From Comamonas testosteroni (GTDB lineage Bacteria > Pseudomonadota > Gammaproteobacteria > Burkholderiales > Burkholderiaceae_C): DNA of 64,000 bases. The DNA lies in assembly GCF_003569915.1 (NCBI RefSeq), contig NZ_KZ984440.1:288658-352657 (forward strand). Direction: 5' to 3'. The translations under genes were made by a program, and so were the position numbers. The notes below the pieces were generated by a model. That model was not told the DNA's origin. It saw only the letters and a list, made by a program, of their open reading frames with translations, and ran no database searches. Positions 43,999 to 56,474 of the stretch are shown here, in pieces (positions within the stretch are counted from its first letter, which is position 1; every line of letters starts with the position of its first letter).

Positions 43999-45039
43999 AT
44001 GATCACTTTGGCTGTTGACTGCATGGGGGGCGACCATGGCCCCCGCGTCACGCTGGCTGCGTGCCGTCAGTTTCTGAACTCTCACCCCGATGCCCAACTG
44101 CTGCTGGTGGGCAAGGCCGAGGAGTTGGCAAATTTCCAGCATGAACGCGCCACCGTCGTGCCCGCTACCGAGGTGGTGAGCATGGACGACCCGGTGGAAG
44201 TGGCTTTGCGCAAGAAGAAAGACTCTTCCATGCGCGTGGCTGTGCAGCAGGTCAAGGACGGCGCTGCCAAGGCGGCGGTGTCTGCCGGCAACACGGGTGC
44301 GCTGATGGCGATCTCACGCTATCTGCTCAAGACCCTGGATGGTATTGATCGTCCCGCTATCGCTTTTGGTCTGCCCAATGCCAAGGGCAGCGACACCACC
44401 ATGTTGGACCTGGGCGCCAATGTGGACTGCACGGCAGAGCACTTGCTGCAGTTTGCGGTCATGGGCTCGGCGCTGGTCTCTGCGCTCAAGAATACGGAAG
44501 CACCCAGCGTCGGCCTGCTCAATATCGGCGAAGAGTTGATCAAGGGCAGCGAAGTCATCAAGCGTGCAGGCGAATTGCTGCGCGCTGCCGGCGATGCGGG
44601 CAACCTGAACTTCTACGGCAATGTGGAAGGCAATGACACCTTCAAGGGTGTCGTGGACATCGTGGTCTGCGATGGCTTTGTGGGCAATGTCGCGCTCAAG
44701 ACAACCGAGGGTGTGGCCTCGATGATTGCTGGTATCCTCAAAGAGGAATTCAAACGCAACATCTTTACGAAACTGGCGGCCATCATTGCCTATCCTGTGC
44801 TATCTGCGCTGATGAAGCGGGTGGATCACCGCCGCTACAACGGCGCTGCCTTGCTGGGTCTGCGCGGGCTGGTGTTCAAAAGCCACGGTTCTGCTGACGC
44901 CATGGCTTTCGAGCATGCGCTCAACCGCGCGTATGATGCGGCACGCAACAATTTGCTTGACCGTGTCCGCAGCCGTATTGCCGCCGCAGCGCCTTTGCTG
45001 CTGGCAGCGCAGTCGGAAACTGGAACGTCGGCGCCCTGA
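43999..45039 (+). CDS. plsX: phosphate acyltransferase PlsX
   Basis: Makes acyl-phosphate from acyl-ACP for phospholipid synthesis; peripheral membrane. 346 aa. [14 protein letters not shown] at the N-terminus, SAGNTGALM, and [13 protein letters not shown] are diagnostic. The gene before it (L32) and after it (FabH) give the standard order. Confidence 0.95.
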   Translation: MITLAVDCMGGDHGPRVTLAACRQFLNSHPDAQLLLVGKAEELANFQHERATVVPATEVVSMDDPVEVALRKKKDSSMRVAVQQVKDGAAKAAVSAGNTGALMAISRYLLKTLDGIDRPAIAFGLPNAKGSDTTMLDLGANVDCTAEHLLQFAVMGSALVSALKNTEAPSVGLLNIGEELIKGSEVIKRAGELLRAAGDAGNLNFYGNVEGNDTFKGVVDIVVCDGFVGNVALKTTEGVASMIAGILKEEFKRNIFTKLAAIIAYPVLSALMKRVDHRRYNGAALLGLRGLVFKSHGSADAMAFEHALNRAYDAARNNLLDRVRSRIAAAAPLLLAAQSETGTSAP

Positions 45040-45047
45040 CAGAAGAC

Positions 45048-46028
45048 ATGAGACGCTACGCACGCATCATTGGCACCGGCAGCTACCTGCCTCCCCGCCG
45101 CCTGACCAATAACGACCTGGCTGCCGAACTGGCCCAGCGCGGACTTGAAACCTCGGACGAATGGATTGTCGAGCGCACGGGTATCCGTGCCCGTCACTTT
45201 GCGGCTCCCGATGTGACCAGCAGCGATTTGGCGCTGGAAGCCTCGAAGAAAGCCATCGAGGCTGCGGGCATTGCGGCAGACGATATCGATCTGATCATCG
45301 TCGCCACCTCCACGCCGGACATGGTTTTCCCCTCGACGGCCGCCATCCTGCAGCACAAGCTGGGCATGGCCAACCACTGCCCCGCATTCGACGTGCAGGC
45401 CGTGTGCAGCGGCTTTGTCTATGCGCTGACCGTGGCGGATTCCATGATCCAGTCCGGCGCTGCCAAGCGCGTGCTGGTCGTGGGCTCTGAAGTGTTCAGC
45501 CGCATTCTGGATTTCAACGACCGCACGACCTGCGTGCTGTTCGGCGACGGCGCAGGTGCCGTGGTGCTGGAAGCCTCGGAAGAGCCCGGCATTCTGGCGA
45601 CCGAGCTGCATGCCGATGGCAGCCATGTGGGCATCCTCTGCGTGCCCGGCAATGTCTCCGGCGGCCAGATTCTGGGTGACCCGGTGCTCAAGATGGACGG
45701 TCAGGCAGTGTTCAAGCTCGCCGTAAGCGTGCTGGATAAGGCTGCCCGTGCCACGCTGGAAAAAGCGGGTATGACGGACGCCGATATCGACTGGCTGATT
45801 CCTCACCAGGCCAATATCCGCATCATGCAAAGCACGGCGCGCAAGCTCAAGCTGTCCATGGACAAGGTGGTGGTCACCGTCGATCAGCATGGCAATACCT
45901 CGGCGGCATCGATTCCGCTGGCGCTGGATCATGGCGTGCGCTCCGGTCAGGTCAAAAAGGGCCAGACCGTGCTGCTCGAAGGTGTGGGCGGTGGCTTCAC
46001 CTGGGGCGCTGTACTCGTCAAAATGTAG
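45048..46028 (+). CDS. fabH: beta-ketoacyl-ACP synthase III
   Basis: Condenses acetyl-CoA with malonyl-ACP to start fatty-acid synthesis. 326 aa. Catalytic triad Cys120 (FDVQAVCSG), His253 (PHQANIRI) and Asn283 (HGNTSAAS). It lies 8 bases behind plsX. Confidence 0.96.
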   Translation: MRRYARIIGTGSYLPPRRLTNNDLAAELAQRGLETSDEWIVERTGIRARHFAAPDVTSSDLALEASKKAIEAAGIAADDIDLIIVATSTPDMVFPSTAAILQHKLGMANHCPAFDVQAVCSGFVYALTVADSMIQSGAAKRVLVVGSEVFSRILDFNDRTTCVLFGDGAGAVVLEASEEPGILATELHADGSHVGILCVPGNVSGGQILGDPVLKMDGQAVFKLAVSVLDKAARATLEKAGMTDADIDWLIPHQANIRIMQSTARKLKLSMDKVVVTVDQHGNTSAASIPLALDHGVRSGQVKKGQTVLLEGVGGGFTWGAVLVKM

Positions 46029-46079
46029 CAATAGGCGCTTGATTCATAAGCGTTTCAAGTACTTTTTATACTCAGAAAT

Positions 46080-47024
46080 ATGAAGAAGTTCGCATTTGTA
46101 TTTCCCGGTCAGGGCTCGCAAGCCGTGGGCATGCTGGACGGCTGGGGTGATCACCCCGTCGTGGCACAAACCGTGGCGGAAGCTTCGGACGCTCTGGGCG
46201 AAGACGTGGGCCTGCTGATCAAGGAAGGCCCCAAGGAAGCTCTGGCACTGACCACCAACACCCAGCCTGTGATGCTGGTGGCTGGTGTGGCTGCATGGCG
46301 TGTGTGGCAGGTCGAAGGCGGTGCACTGCCTGATGCGCTGGCTGGTCACTCTCTGGGTGAATATTCGGCTCTGGTCGCTTCTGGCGTGCTGACGCTGGCC
46401 CAGGCTGCGCCTTTGGTGCGTCTGCGCGCTGCGGCCATGCAAGATGCCGTGCCCGTCGGTACCGGTGGCATGGCTGCCGTGCTGGCTCTGGATGCGGAAA
46501 AGGTCAAGGCCGTCTGCGCTGAAGTCACTGCCCAACTGGGCGGTGCTGAAGTGGTGGAGGCCGTGAACTTCAACGACCCCGGCCAGACCGTGATCGCTGG
46601 CAGCAAGCTGGCCGTTGAAAAGGCCTGCGAAGCCGTCAAGGCCGCAGGTGCCAAGCGCGCTCTGCCTTTGCCCGTGTCTGCGCCTTTCCACTCCAGCCTG
46701 ATGAAGCCTGCTGCCGAAAAGCTCAAGACTGCTCTGGCAGGTCTGACGCTGGCTGCGCCCCAGATTCCCGTCATCAACAATATCGATGTCACCGTTCAAA
46801 CGGACGCTGATGCCATCCGTGATGCCCTGTATCGTCAGGCCTTTGGCCCTGTGCGCTGGGTGGAATGCGTGCAGGCCATCAAGGCCCGTGGCGTGACCCA
46901 TATTGTCGAGTGCGGCCCCGGCAAGGTGCTGGCCGGCATGGTCAAGCGGATTGACGCAGACCTGACGGGTGCTCCCCTGTATGACACAGCCACCCTGGCT
47001 GACGTGAAAGAATTGCTCGCATGA
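46080..47024 (+). CDS. fabD: malonyl-CoA:ACP transacylase
   Basis: Loads malonate onto ACP. 314 aa. Nucleophile Ser91 in GHSLGEYSAL and His204 in PVSAPFHSS; the oxyanion motif GQGSQ is at about 10-14. It overlaps fabG by ATGA, implying translational coupling. Confidence 0.96.
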   Translation: MKKFAFVFPGQGSQAVGMLDGWGDHPVVAQTVAEASDALGEDVGLLIKEGPKEALALTTNTQPVMLVAGVAAWRVWQVEGGALPDALAGHSLGEYSALVASGVLTLAQAAPLVRLRAAAMQDAVPVGTGGMAAVLALDAEKVKAVCAEVTAQLGGAEVVEAVNFNDPGQTVIAGSKLAVEKACEAVKAAGAKRALPLPVSAPFHSSLMKPAAEKLKTALAGLTLAAPQIPVINNIDVTVQTDADAIRDALYRQAFGPVRWVECVQAIKARGVTHIVECGPGKVLAGMVKRIDADLTGAPLYDTATLADVKELLA

Positions 47025-47767
47025 CGACTGATAACCAGACCAAGCCTCAAGTGGCGCTGGTGACCGGTGCCACCCGTGGCATTGGCGCCGCCATCGCACA
47101 GGAGCTGGCCTCCAAAGGCTACCAAGTCATTGGTACCGCCACTTCCGACGCCGGTGCAGAAAAGATTTCGCAGGCGCTGGCGGCCTTTGGTGGCCGCGGC
47201 GTGAACCTGAACGTGACTGACGGCGCTGCCGTGGACGCGCTGATCGACTCCATCGTGAAGAACGACGGCGGCCTGCATGTTCTGGTCAACAACGCAGGTA
47301 TTACCCGCGATACGCTGGCCATGCGCATGAAGGATGAAGATTGGGATGCCGTCACGGACACCAATCTGAAGGCTGTTTTCCGAGTCAGCCGTGCGGCTAT
47401 TCGCCCCATGATGAAGCAGCGTTTTGGTCGCATCATCAGCATCACCAGCGTGGTGGGTGCTTCGGGCAATGCCGGTCAGGCCAACTATGCTGCCGCCAAG
47501 GCGGGCGTGGCAGGTATGACGCGTGCTCTGGCCAAGGAACTGGGCAGTCGCGGCATCACCGTGAACTGCGTGGCTCCCGGCTTTATCGCCACCGACATGA
47601 CCGCAGACCTGCCAGAGGCGCAAAAGGCGGCTTTGAAGGCGCAGATTGCCATGGGCGATCTGGGTCAGCCCAGCGACATTGCACATGCCGTGGCCTATCT
47701 GGCGTCCGCCGGTGCGGGCTATGTGACGGGGCAGGAATTGCACGTCAACGGCGGCATGTACATGTAA
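47021..47767 (+). CDS. fabG: 3-oxoacyl-ACP reductase
   Basis: NADPH-dependent reduction of beta-ketoacyl-ACP. 248-aa short-chain dehydrogenase; TGATRGIG cofactor motif at 15-22, catalytic Ser143, Tyr156 and Lys160 (YAAAK), NAG at 91-93. Start overlaps the fabD stop. Confidence 0.96.
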   Translation: MTTDNQTKPQVALVTGATRGIGAAIAQELASKGYQVIGTATSDAGAEKISQALAAFGGRGVNLNVTDGAAVDALIDSIVKNDGGLHVLVNNAGITRDTLAMRMKDEDWDAVTDTNLKAVFRVSRAAIRPMMKQRFGRIISITSVVGASGNAGQANYAAAKAGVAGMTRALAKELGSRGITVNCVAPGFIATDMTADLPEAQKAALKAQIAMGDLGQPSDIAHAVAYLASAGAGYVTGQELHVNGGMYM

Positions 47768-47891
47768 GAAATTTCGGTAGTTTGTGCGGTGTTTGCTGCA
47801 CTTGCTGCCAGAAGCTGAACACTTTTGCAAGTTCAGTGGCCGATTCCTCGCGACGGCCAGCCGAAAAAGGTCTTAGGCCTGAAGCGGCTAG

Positions 47892-48167
<276 letters not shown>

Positions 48168-48203
48168 GGTCTTTTTTCAGCGATCAGTTAAAGGTTTGAA
48201 CGC

Positions 48204-49451
48204 ATGAGCCGTCGTCGCGTTGTCGTGACCGGCCTGGGTTGCATCTCTCCCGTGGGTAATTCCGTGGGCGAAGCCTGGGCCAACCTCCTTGCCGGCCAGT
48301 CCGGCATTGACCTCATTACCAAGTTCGATGCGTCGAACTTCTCCTGCAAGATTGCCGGTGAGGTCAAAGGATTTGATGTGGAGAAATACATGAGCGCCAA
48401 AGATGCGCGCTCCATGGATACCTTCATTCATTACGGCATAGCGGCTGCGGAGCAAGCTGTCCTGGACGCAGGCCTGCCCACAGGCGAAGCCCTTTCCGAA
48501 GACCTGGCCACACGCATTGCCTGTGTGATCGGCTCGGGTATCGGTGGCCTGCCGCTGATCGAAAATACCCACGCAGAACTGGCTGCGCGCGGCCCGCGCC
48601 GCATCACGCCGTTCTTCGTGCCTGCTTCCATCATCAATATGGTGGCAGGGCATGTGTCCATGCGATTTGGCTTCAAGGGGCCGAATCTGTCGATCGTGAC
48701 AGCCTGCACCACAGGTCTGCACTGCATCGGCGAAGCGGGACGCATGATTGAATACGGCGATGCTGACATCGTCGTAGCTGGTGGTACGGAAGCGACCGTA
48801 TCGCCTCTGGGTGTCGGCGGCTTTGCTGCCATGCGTGCGCTTTCTACGCGCAACGACGACCCCAAGGCTGCTTCGCGCCCCTGGGACAAGGACCGTGATG
48901 GCTTTGTGCTGGGTGAAGGTGCGGGTGTGCTGGTGCTCGAAGAGTACGAACATGCCAAGGCCCGTGGCGCCAAGATTTATGCAGAACTGGCAGGTTTCGG
49001 TATGAGTGCCGACGCCGGTCATATGACTGCACCGAACATGGACGGCCCCCGCCGCGCCATGCTCAACGCCCTGCGCAATGCTGGTGTGAACCAGGATCAG
49101 GTGAACTACCTGAATGCGCACGGCACTTCGACCCCTCTGGGCGACACGAACGAGTCCAACGCCATCAAGGCGGCCATGGGCGAGTACGCCAAGAAGGGTC
49201 TGGTGGTCAGCTCGACCAAGTCCATGACAGGTCACTTGCTGGGTGGCGCTGGTGGTATCGAGAGCGTGTTCACGGTGATGGCGCTGCACGATCAGAAGAT
49301 CCCGCCGACCATCAACTTGGACAACCAGGATCCCGATTGCGATCTGGATTACTGCGCCAATACGGCGCGTGATGCCAAGCTGGAAGTGGCTGTGAAGAAC
49401 AACTTTGGCTTTGGTGGCACCAACGGCACGCTGGTGTTCAAGCGCGTCTAA
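48204..49451 (+). CDS. fabF: beta-ketoacyl-ACP synthase II
   Basis: Elongating condensing enzyme. 415 aa. Cys168 (VTACTTG), His306 (NAHGTST) and His344 (MTGHLLGG) form the active site. Starts 36 bases after acpP, the usual arrangement. Confidence 0.96.
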   Translation: MSRRRVVVTGLGCISPVGNSVGEAWANLLAGQSGIDLITKFDASNFSCKIAGEVKGFDVEKYMSAKDARSMDTFIHYGIAAAEQAVLDAGLPTGEALSEDLATRIACVIGSGIGGLPLIENTHAELAARGPRRITPFFVPASIINMVAGHVSMRFGFKGPNLSIVTACTTGLHCIGEAGRMIEYGDADIVVAGGTEATVSPLGVGGFAAMRALSTRNDDPKAASRPWDKDRDGFVLGEGAGVLVLEEYEHAKARGAKIYAELAGFGMSADAGHMTAPNMDGPRRAMLNALRNAGVNQDQVNYLNAHGTSTPLGDTNESNAIKAAMGEYAKKGLVVSSTKSMTGHLLGGAGGIESVFTVMALHDQKIPPTINLDNQDPDCDLDYCANTARDAKLEVAVKNNFGFGGTNGTLVFKRV

Positions 49452-49473
49452 GTCGCGCTGAGCATCACTGCAC

Positions 49474-49504
49474 AAGCCCGCACAGGCATGGCCTTGCGGG
49501 CTTT
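49474..49504 (+). terminator. terminator-like hairpin after fabF
   Basis: AAGCCCGCA/TGCGGGCTT 9-bp stem with 12-base loop, followed by a short T tract (TTTG). Confidence 0.6.
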
Positions 49505-49577
49505 GTCGCTTCTAATGGGCTGTGCTGGTCGCGCTTTCCCTAGGCGATGAGGCGCGGGCTTTTTGCACACTGCAGCC

Positions 49578-50063
49578 ATGAGTGTCCGCTACCACGCCCC
49601 TGCAGTGGCCTATGGCTTTGAGCGTCCGCGCTGGGCGGCTGCGGTGTTGCTGCTGGTGTGGCTGGCCCTGTGGGTGGCGCTGCTGGGCTGGTGCCAGGCA
49701 GCGCAGTGGTCGCCGCCGAAGACGCTGGTCATCGCATCTGCAGCCCTGTTGCTGGCGGCCTGGCTGTTGTACCGCCAGTGGCGTTACTGGCCCCGGGGGC
49801 GGCTGCTGTGGAACGGCGAGCACTGGTTGCTGGAGTCTGCGCTGCCGTCCGGGCAGGGCACTGGGCCGTTGCAGTTGAAGGTGGGGCTGGATGGCGGCAG
49901 CTGGCTTTGGCTCAATATTTCGAGTCTTATAAGGCCTGAGTCTATATACATTAAGCACAGGCTGCTATGGATTTTGATAAGCCAATCTCACAGCCCTGCG
50001 CAATGGGGCGACTTGCGCCGTGCGGTATATTCATCTGCTGTGCCGCTGACGGAGCAGGGCTGA
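49578..50063 (+). CDS. small two-helix membrane protein, YgfX/CptA-like
   Basis: 161 aa. Two membrane helices (about 21-42 and 50-66) are followed by a short cytoplasmic domain: LLWNGEHWLLE, then WLWLNI, and finally SPAQWGDLRRAVYSS, echoing the YgfX/CptA pattern (LWL...EWRDLRRIL). Between WLWLNI and SPAQW an AT-rich repeat contributes about 20 foreign residues. YgfX-type proteins pair with SdhE in enterics; no sdhE is adjacent here. Position between fabF and rpoE is conserved in betaproteobacteria, where it is usually called hypothetical. Confidence 0.68.
   Translation: MSVRYHAPAVAYGFERPRWAAAVLLLVWLALWVALLGWCQAAQWSPPKTLVIASAALLLAAWLLYRQWRYWPRGRLLWNGEHWLLESALPSGQGTGPLQLKVGLDGGSWLWLNISSLIRPESIYIKHRLLWILISQSHSPAQWGDLRRAVYSSAVPLTEQG
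49920..49982. repeat. mini-repeat copy inside the YgfX-like reading frame
   Basis: TGAGTCTATATACATTAAGC then ACAGGCTGCTATGGATTTTGATAA. Blocks AGTC, ATATA, AGGCT, GCTAT and ATTTTG appear in the same order as in the copy at 51570. The base composition is clearly more AT-rich than the flanks. Confidence 0.6.
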
Positions 50064-50102
50064 AGCCCTTGCCGGTTATGGCGGCGCGCCGCTTGGGCCT
50101 TC

Positions 50103-50732
50103 ATGACACTTTCTGATCTTCCTAACTCTTCTGCAGACAGCGATCTGGCCCTGGTCGAGCGCGCCAATGCGGGTGACACGCGGGCTTTCGAGCTGCTGGT
50201 CATCAAATATCAGCGCCGCATCGAGCGGCTGGTGGGCCGCATGGTGCGTGATGTGGACATCGTGCAGGACATCACGCAGGAAACCTTTATCCGGGCCTAC
50301 AAGGCGCTGCACCAGTTTCGCGGAGAAGCGCAGTTCTATACCTGGCTGTACCGCATTGCCGTCAATACGGCCAAGAAGGCGCTGATGGAAATGCGCCGCT
50401 CGCCGGTGATCACCGAGAGCGCGTTACATACTGGGGATGACGAGGATGAAACTTCTTCGTCTGGACGAGAACTAACCACCCAGGAAACCCCGGAAACGGT
50501 GCTGGCGGCCCAGGAAATTGCCGAAGCCGTCAATGCCGCGATGGAGGCTTTGCCCGAGGACTTGCGCCAGGCGGTGACGCTGCGCGAGATCGAGGGGCTG
50601 AGCTACGAGGAAATATCGCAAGCCATGGATTGCCCCATTGGCACGGTGCGCTCGCGCATCTTCCGGGCCCGCGAGGCGATTTCGGCCAGAGTCAAACCTC
50701 TGCTGGATCGCCAGGGCGGCAAGCGTTGGTAG
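50103..50732 (+). CDS. rpoE: RNA polymerase sigma factor RpoE (AlgU type)
   Basis: Envelope-stress ECF sigma factor. 209 aa. Region 2 includes DIVQDITQETFIRAYKALH; region 4 is LREIEGLSYEEISQAMDCP with IGTVRSRIFRAREA. It is followed by its anti-sigma factor and a DegP-type protease, the standard rpoE-rseA-mucD set. Confidence 0.95.
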   Translation: MTLSDLPNSSADSDLALVERANAGDTRAFELLVIKYQRRIERLVGRMVRDVDIVQDITQETFIRAYKALHQFRGEAQFYTWLYRIAVNTAKKALMEMRRSPVITESALHTGDDEDETSSSGRELTTQETPETVLAAQEIAEAVNAAMEALPEDLRQAVTLREIEGLSYEEISQAMDCPIGTVRSRIFRAREAISARVKPLLDRQGGKRW

Positions 50733-50759
50733 TACATGCAAGACGAGCAGGTGAACTTC

Positions 50760-51551
50760 ATGAATGACGATCTGATCAAACGCGAACAGCTTTCGGCCCT
50801 GGTGGATGGCGAGTCCGAATCGCTGCACATGCAGGCCGTGCTTTCCTTTGCGGAAAGTGACGAAGGCCAGCAGTCCTGGCGCATGTACCACCTTATCGGT
50901 GATGTGCTGCGCTCGCCCGAGCTGGCCCACCATAGCCGCCACGACGTGCTCAGCGGCGTGCGCGCCCACATGGAGCGCGAGCCTCTGAATCCAAACATTC
51001 AGCAGGCTCTGCGCGGCATCGAGCTGCCTGGCATCACGGGTGAGCTGGAGCAGGTCGCGGCTGCCGATGACGGCAAACTGCGCGCCAATGGTGCCAAGGT
51101 GGTTTCCATGCCTGCCCGTCAGGCCGCCAATGCTTCGGTCTTCCGCTGGAAGATGGCCGCAGGCTTTGCCTCCGTCGCCGCCGTGGCAGCGGTAGGCTGG
51201 GGCGTGATGGTGGCGGGCGGTGGCTTCTCTGGTCGCCAGGGCACGCAGCTGGCCGCTTTGACGCCCAGCGCCGTCATGGCCTCGGCACCCGCTGCAGCGG
51301 CCCCTGCAGCCGTCAATTCGCTCGCATCCCTGCAGGTCGCTGCCCCTGAAGCCTCGATGCCGCTGGGCGCTCAGGCGCAGTCTTCAACGGCCGTGGCGGT
51401 TTCCGGCCCCAATGGTCAGACCGTGATGTTGCGCGATTCGCGTCTGGACGAGCTACTGGCTGCCCATCCTCAGTACAGCAGCGCACCGAATCTGCAGATG
51501 CCGGCCAGCTTTTTGCGCAATGCCAGTTTTGGTTCGGCAACCCGTCATTGA
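50760..51551 (+). CDS. rseA: sigma-E negative regulator RseA
   Basis: 263 aa from the ATG at 50760, which has CAGGTG at a good distance; an ATG at 50736 would add 8 residues. The N-terminal anti-sigma domain is recognisable (REQLSALVDGESE, then WRMYHLIGDVLR). A membrane segment lies at about 139-157 and a long Ala/Ser-rich periplasmic tail follows, the part cut by DegS/RseP-type proteases during stress. No rseB gene follows; the next gene is mucD. Confidence 0.9.
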   Translation: MNDDLIKREQLSALVDGESESLHMQAVLSFAESDEGQQSWRMYHLIGDVLRSPELAHHSRHDVLSGVRAHMEREPLNPNIQQALRGIELPGITGELEQVAAADDGKLRANGAKVVSMPARQAANASVFRWKMAAGFASVAAVAAVGWGVMVAGGGFSGRQGTQLAALTPSAVMASAPAAAAPAAVNSLASLQVAAPEASMPLGAQAQSSTAVAVSGPNGQTVMLRDSRLDELLAAHPQYSSAPNLQMPASFLRNASFGSATRH

Positions 51552-51569
51552 TCGCTAAAACAAAATTTC

Positions 51570-51625
51570 AAGCGTTTTTGGCTGTCAGTCCTTATAGTAT
51601 TTAGGCTGGCAGCTATTGATTTTGC
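51570..51625. repeat. Comamonad dispersed mini-repeat
   Basis: GGCTGTCAGTCCTTATAGTA then TTTAGGCTGGCAGCTATTGA and TTTTGCG, in the gap between rseA and the protease gene. Confidence 0.65.
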
Positions 51626-51684
51626 GTGTCCAAGCACCCCGCAGCCCTAATTTCAGACGAATCGAACAAGAGGAAATACCAACG

Positions 51685-53187
51685 ATGCGCACACCTGTCT
51701 GGATGATGCTCAAGTCCCAAGTCTCCGCCACGGCCGCGGCCAGTGCCCTGGCGATTGCCGCCCTGGCGGGCACTGCGGTGCTGCCGGTGACAACCGCCCA
51801 TGCGCAAGCTGCAGCGGCTGCGCGCGGCTTGCCGGACTTCACGGATCTGGTCGATCAGGTGGGCCCCTCGGTGGTCAATATCCGCACACTCGAGAAAGTC
51901 TCCAGCAAAGGCGGTGATGCGCTGGGCATGGACGAAGACATGCTGGAGTTCTTCCGCCGCTTCGGTCTGCCCGTGCCCAATATGCCCAAGCGCAGCCCCC
52001 AGCCGCGCGGTGGCTCGCAGTCTGACGAAGAGCAGCCACGCGGCGTGGGCTCGGGCTTCATCCTCACGGCGGATGGCTATGTGATGACCAACGCCCACGT
52101 GGTCGATGGTGCCGACGAGGTCATCGTCACACTGACCGACAAACGTGAATTCAAGGCCAAGATCGTGGGCGCGGACAAGCGTACCGATGTGGCCGTGGTC
52201 AAGATCGACGCCAAGAACCTGCCCGCCGTCAAGATTGGCGATGTCAGCAAGCTGCGCGTGGGCGAATGGGTGATGGCCATTGGCTCGCCCTTTGGGCTCG
52301 AAAACTCCGTCACTGCCGGCATCGTCTCGGCCAAGCAGCGTGATACGGGCGACTACCTGCCCTTTATCCAGACCGATGTGTCCATCAATCCCGGCAACTC
52401 GGGTGGCCCGCTGATCAATATGCGTGGCGAGGTGGTGGGCATCAACAGCCAGATCTACTCGCGCTCGGGCGGCTTCATGGGCATCAGCTTCGCGATTCCC
52501 GTGGATGAAGCCATCCGCGTCAGCGACCAGCTGCGTGCGACCGGCAAAGTCACGCGTGGCCGCATCGGCGTGCAGATTGGCCCCGTCACCAAGGATGTGG
52601 CCGAATCTATCGGCCTGGGCAAGCCCGAAGGCGCGCTGGTCTCGGCCGTTGAGCCTGACTCTCCTGCCGCCAAGGCCGGTGTGGAGGCGGGTGATGTGAT
52701 CACCAAGTTCGAGGGCAAGGCCATCGAGAAGGTGTCCGATCTGCCGCGCCTGGTGGGCAATACCAAGCCCGGCACCAAGAGCACCATCACCGTGCTGCGC
52801 CGCGGCAAGCTCAAGGATCTGAGCCTGGTGATTGCCGAAGTGCCTTCCGATGAAGCCGTCAAGACCAAGGGTGGTGGCGAAAGCAGCAAACCCTCGCAGG
52901 GCACGGTCGAGAACAAGGCCCTGGGCCTGACGCTGGGCGAGCTGAGCGCCGCGCAGAAGAAGGAACTCTCCGTCAAGGGCGGCGTGCGCGTGACGGCAGC
53001 CGTGGATGCCGCAGCCCGCGCCGGTCTGCGTGAGGGCGACGTGATTCTGCAACTGGCCAATGCCGAGGTGACCGATCTGAAGAGCTTCGAGGCGGCCTGG
53101 GCCAAGGCGGACAAGAGCAAACCCGTCAATGTGCTGGTGCGCCGCGGGGACTGGGCGCAGTACGTGCTGATCCGCCCCGCCAAATAA
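51685..53187 (+). CDS. mucD: periplasmic serine protease DegP/MucD (Do family)
   Basis: Quality-control protease/chaperone of the periplasm. 500 aa from the ATG at 51685 (AGAGGAAA upstream), giving a signal peptide that ends near AHAQ at 40. Catalytic triad His138 (TNAHVVDG), Asp168 (RTDVAVVK) and Ser239 (GNSGGPL). Two PDZ domains lie at about 285-375 and 400-490. It follows rpoE-rseA, so sigma-E control is expected. Confidence 0.94.
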   Translation: MRTPVWMMLKSQVSATAAASALAIAALAGTAVLPVTTAHAQAAAAARGLPDFTDLVDQVGPSVVNIRTLEKVSSKGGDALGMDEDMLEFFRRFGLPVPNMPKRSPQPRGGSQSDEEQPRGVGSGFILTADGYVMTNAHVVDGADEVIVTLTDKREFKAKIVGADKRTDVAVVKIDAKNLPAVKIGDVSKLRVGEWVMAIGSPFGLENSVTAGIVSAKQRDTGDYLPFIQTDVSINPGNSGGPLINMRGEVVGINSQIYSRSGGFMGISFAIPVDEAIRVSDQLRATGKVTRGRIGVQIGPVTKDVAESIGLGKPEGALVSAVEPDSPAAKAGVEAGDVITKFEGKAIEKVSDLPRLVGNTKPGTKSTITVLRRGKLKDLSLVIAEVPSDEAVKTKGGGESSKPSQGTVENKALGLTLGELSAAQKKELSVKGGVRVTAAVDAAARAGLREGDVILQLANAEVTDLKSFEAAWAKADKSKPVNVLVRRGDWAQYVLIRPAK

Positions 53188-53499
53188 ATGTGACGAAAAC
53201 CAACAGGTCTTGTCACCATTTCATGATCTGGAATGGATCCAAGACCTGTCCCCGTCAGTGCCCCTATGCCATTGGGTAGAATCCAACGCAAATGCATGGT
53301 GGTTGGACGCTAAAAATGCTGCCCTCAAAGGCGGTTCTCAAGCGGTGCAAAAGCCTTTGCAATCTCCGGCTGCTGATGGGTAAAAAGCAATTTCCGGTTT
53401 GTGGATAAGTTGTTGATAAATGAAATCGAAGAACACAAACCTGATCTTGTCAAGCCTTGCTGGGTCTTGGTTTGCGGCCAGTTTTGCCTACAATGAAGA
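53188..53499. other. mucD-lepA intergenic region, upstream part
   Basis: 312 bases without a convincing gene. The only structure I see is ACAGGTCTTG (53203-53212) pairing with CAAGACCTGT (53240-53249), a 10-bp inverted repeat with a 27-base loop and no T run. It may end the mucD transcript. Confidence 0.5.
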
Positions 53500-53565
53500 C
53501 CCAACTATCGCAGTTGCCATAGATTGTTGGTTAAGGGCGCGCCGCTGAGGGACGCGCCCTTTTTT
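53500..53565 (+). ncRNA. candidate small RNA or lepA leader RNA ending in a terminator
   Basis: TTGGTT (53467-53472), 16 bp, TACAAT (53489-53494) is a plausible promoter; transcription would begin near 53500. Then come a small hairpin CAACT/AGTTG (53502-53516) and a strong terminator GGGCGCG/CGCGCCC plus six T (53535-53565). The result would be a ~65-nt RNA ending 50 bases before lepA. It could be a free sRNA or an attenuator for lepA. Confidence 0.45.
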
Positions 53566-53615
53566 CTTGCCCGGACACCCACCGTTTTTTCAATTCCAAG
53601 TCGTCTTTCTCGTTG

Positions 53616-55423
<1,808 letters not shown>

Positions 55424-55424
<1 letters not shown>

Positions 55425-56401
55425 TGCAAGTCATGCAATGGGTTACGGCCGTCATCCTGGCGGCTTTTGTGGGCTATATCGCAGCCTGGTACACAGGCTC
55501 CATCGAAGGCAATTTCGCGCTGCTGCTGTTCCTGGCAACCGTAGTCACCGGTGTGTACTGGCTGGCCGAGCGCTTCATCTTTCTGCCCAAGCGCCGCGCT
55601 GCGGCGGCTGCGCTGGAGCAGGCGGCCATTGACCGCCGCGCCGAGCTGGACCGCATGGGCATTGCCAAGACGGATATTGAGGTCTCGGCAGAAGCCAAGG
55701 ACCGCATCCTCATGCAGCCCTGGTGGCTGGACTGGACAGCGGGTCTGTTCCCCGTGATTGCCATCGTCTTTGTGCTGCGCTCGTTTCTGTTCGAACCCTT
55801 CAAGATTCCCTCGGGCTCGATGATCCCGACGCTGATGGTGGGCGACCTGATTCTGGTCAACAAGTTCACCTACGGCATCCGCTTGCCCGTGATCAACAAG
55901 AAGATCACCGAAGGCAACAAGCCCCAGCGTGGGGATGTGATGGTGTTCCGCTACCCGCCCCAGCCCACGCTGGACTACATCAAGCGTGTGGTTGGTGTGC
56001 CCGGTGACGAGGTGGCCTATATCAACAAGCGCCTGACCATCAATGGCAAGGAACTGCCCACACGTGAGCTGCCCGATTTTCTGGACCGCGACGTGATGCG
56101 CTACTTCAAGCAGTTTGAGGAAACGCTGGGCGAGAAGCCTCACCGCGCCATCGTCAACAGCGATGTGCCGGCCTTTATTCAGGGTGTGAGCGATTTCGAG
56201 TTCAAGGGCAACTGCCGCTACAGCGTCGAAGGCGTGACCTGCAAGGTGCCCGAAGGCTATTACTTCATGATGGGCGACAACCGCGACAACTCGCTGGACT
56301 CGCGCTACTGGGGTTTTGTGCCGGACAAGAACATTGTCGGCAAGGCCTTCTTCGTCTGGATGAACTTTGGTGATCTGAGCCGCATCGGCAGCTTCCACTG
56401 A
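55424..56401 (+). CDS. lepB: signal peptidase I
   Basis: Cleaves Sec and Tat signal peptides at the periplasmic face. 325 aa with two N-terminal membrane segments (about 5-23 and 29-48) and another near 103-122 before the catalytic domain. Ser132 is in PSGSMIPTL and Lys187 in IKRVVGVPGD; GDNRDNSLDSRYWG is box E. The start overlaps the lepA stop, the common lepA-lepB pairing. Confidence 0.95.
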
Positions 56402-56474
56402 GAGAAGTGACCGGACGGTTTGTTTTCTGGGATTCACGGGCAGACAACATGCCCGCCTTGAGAGGAGAAAAAGC

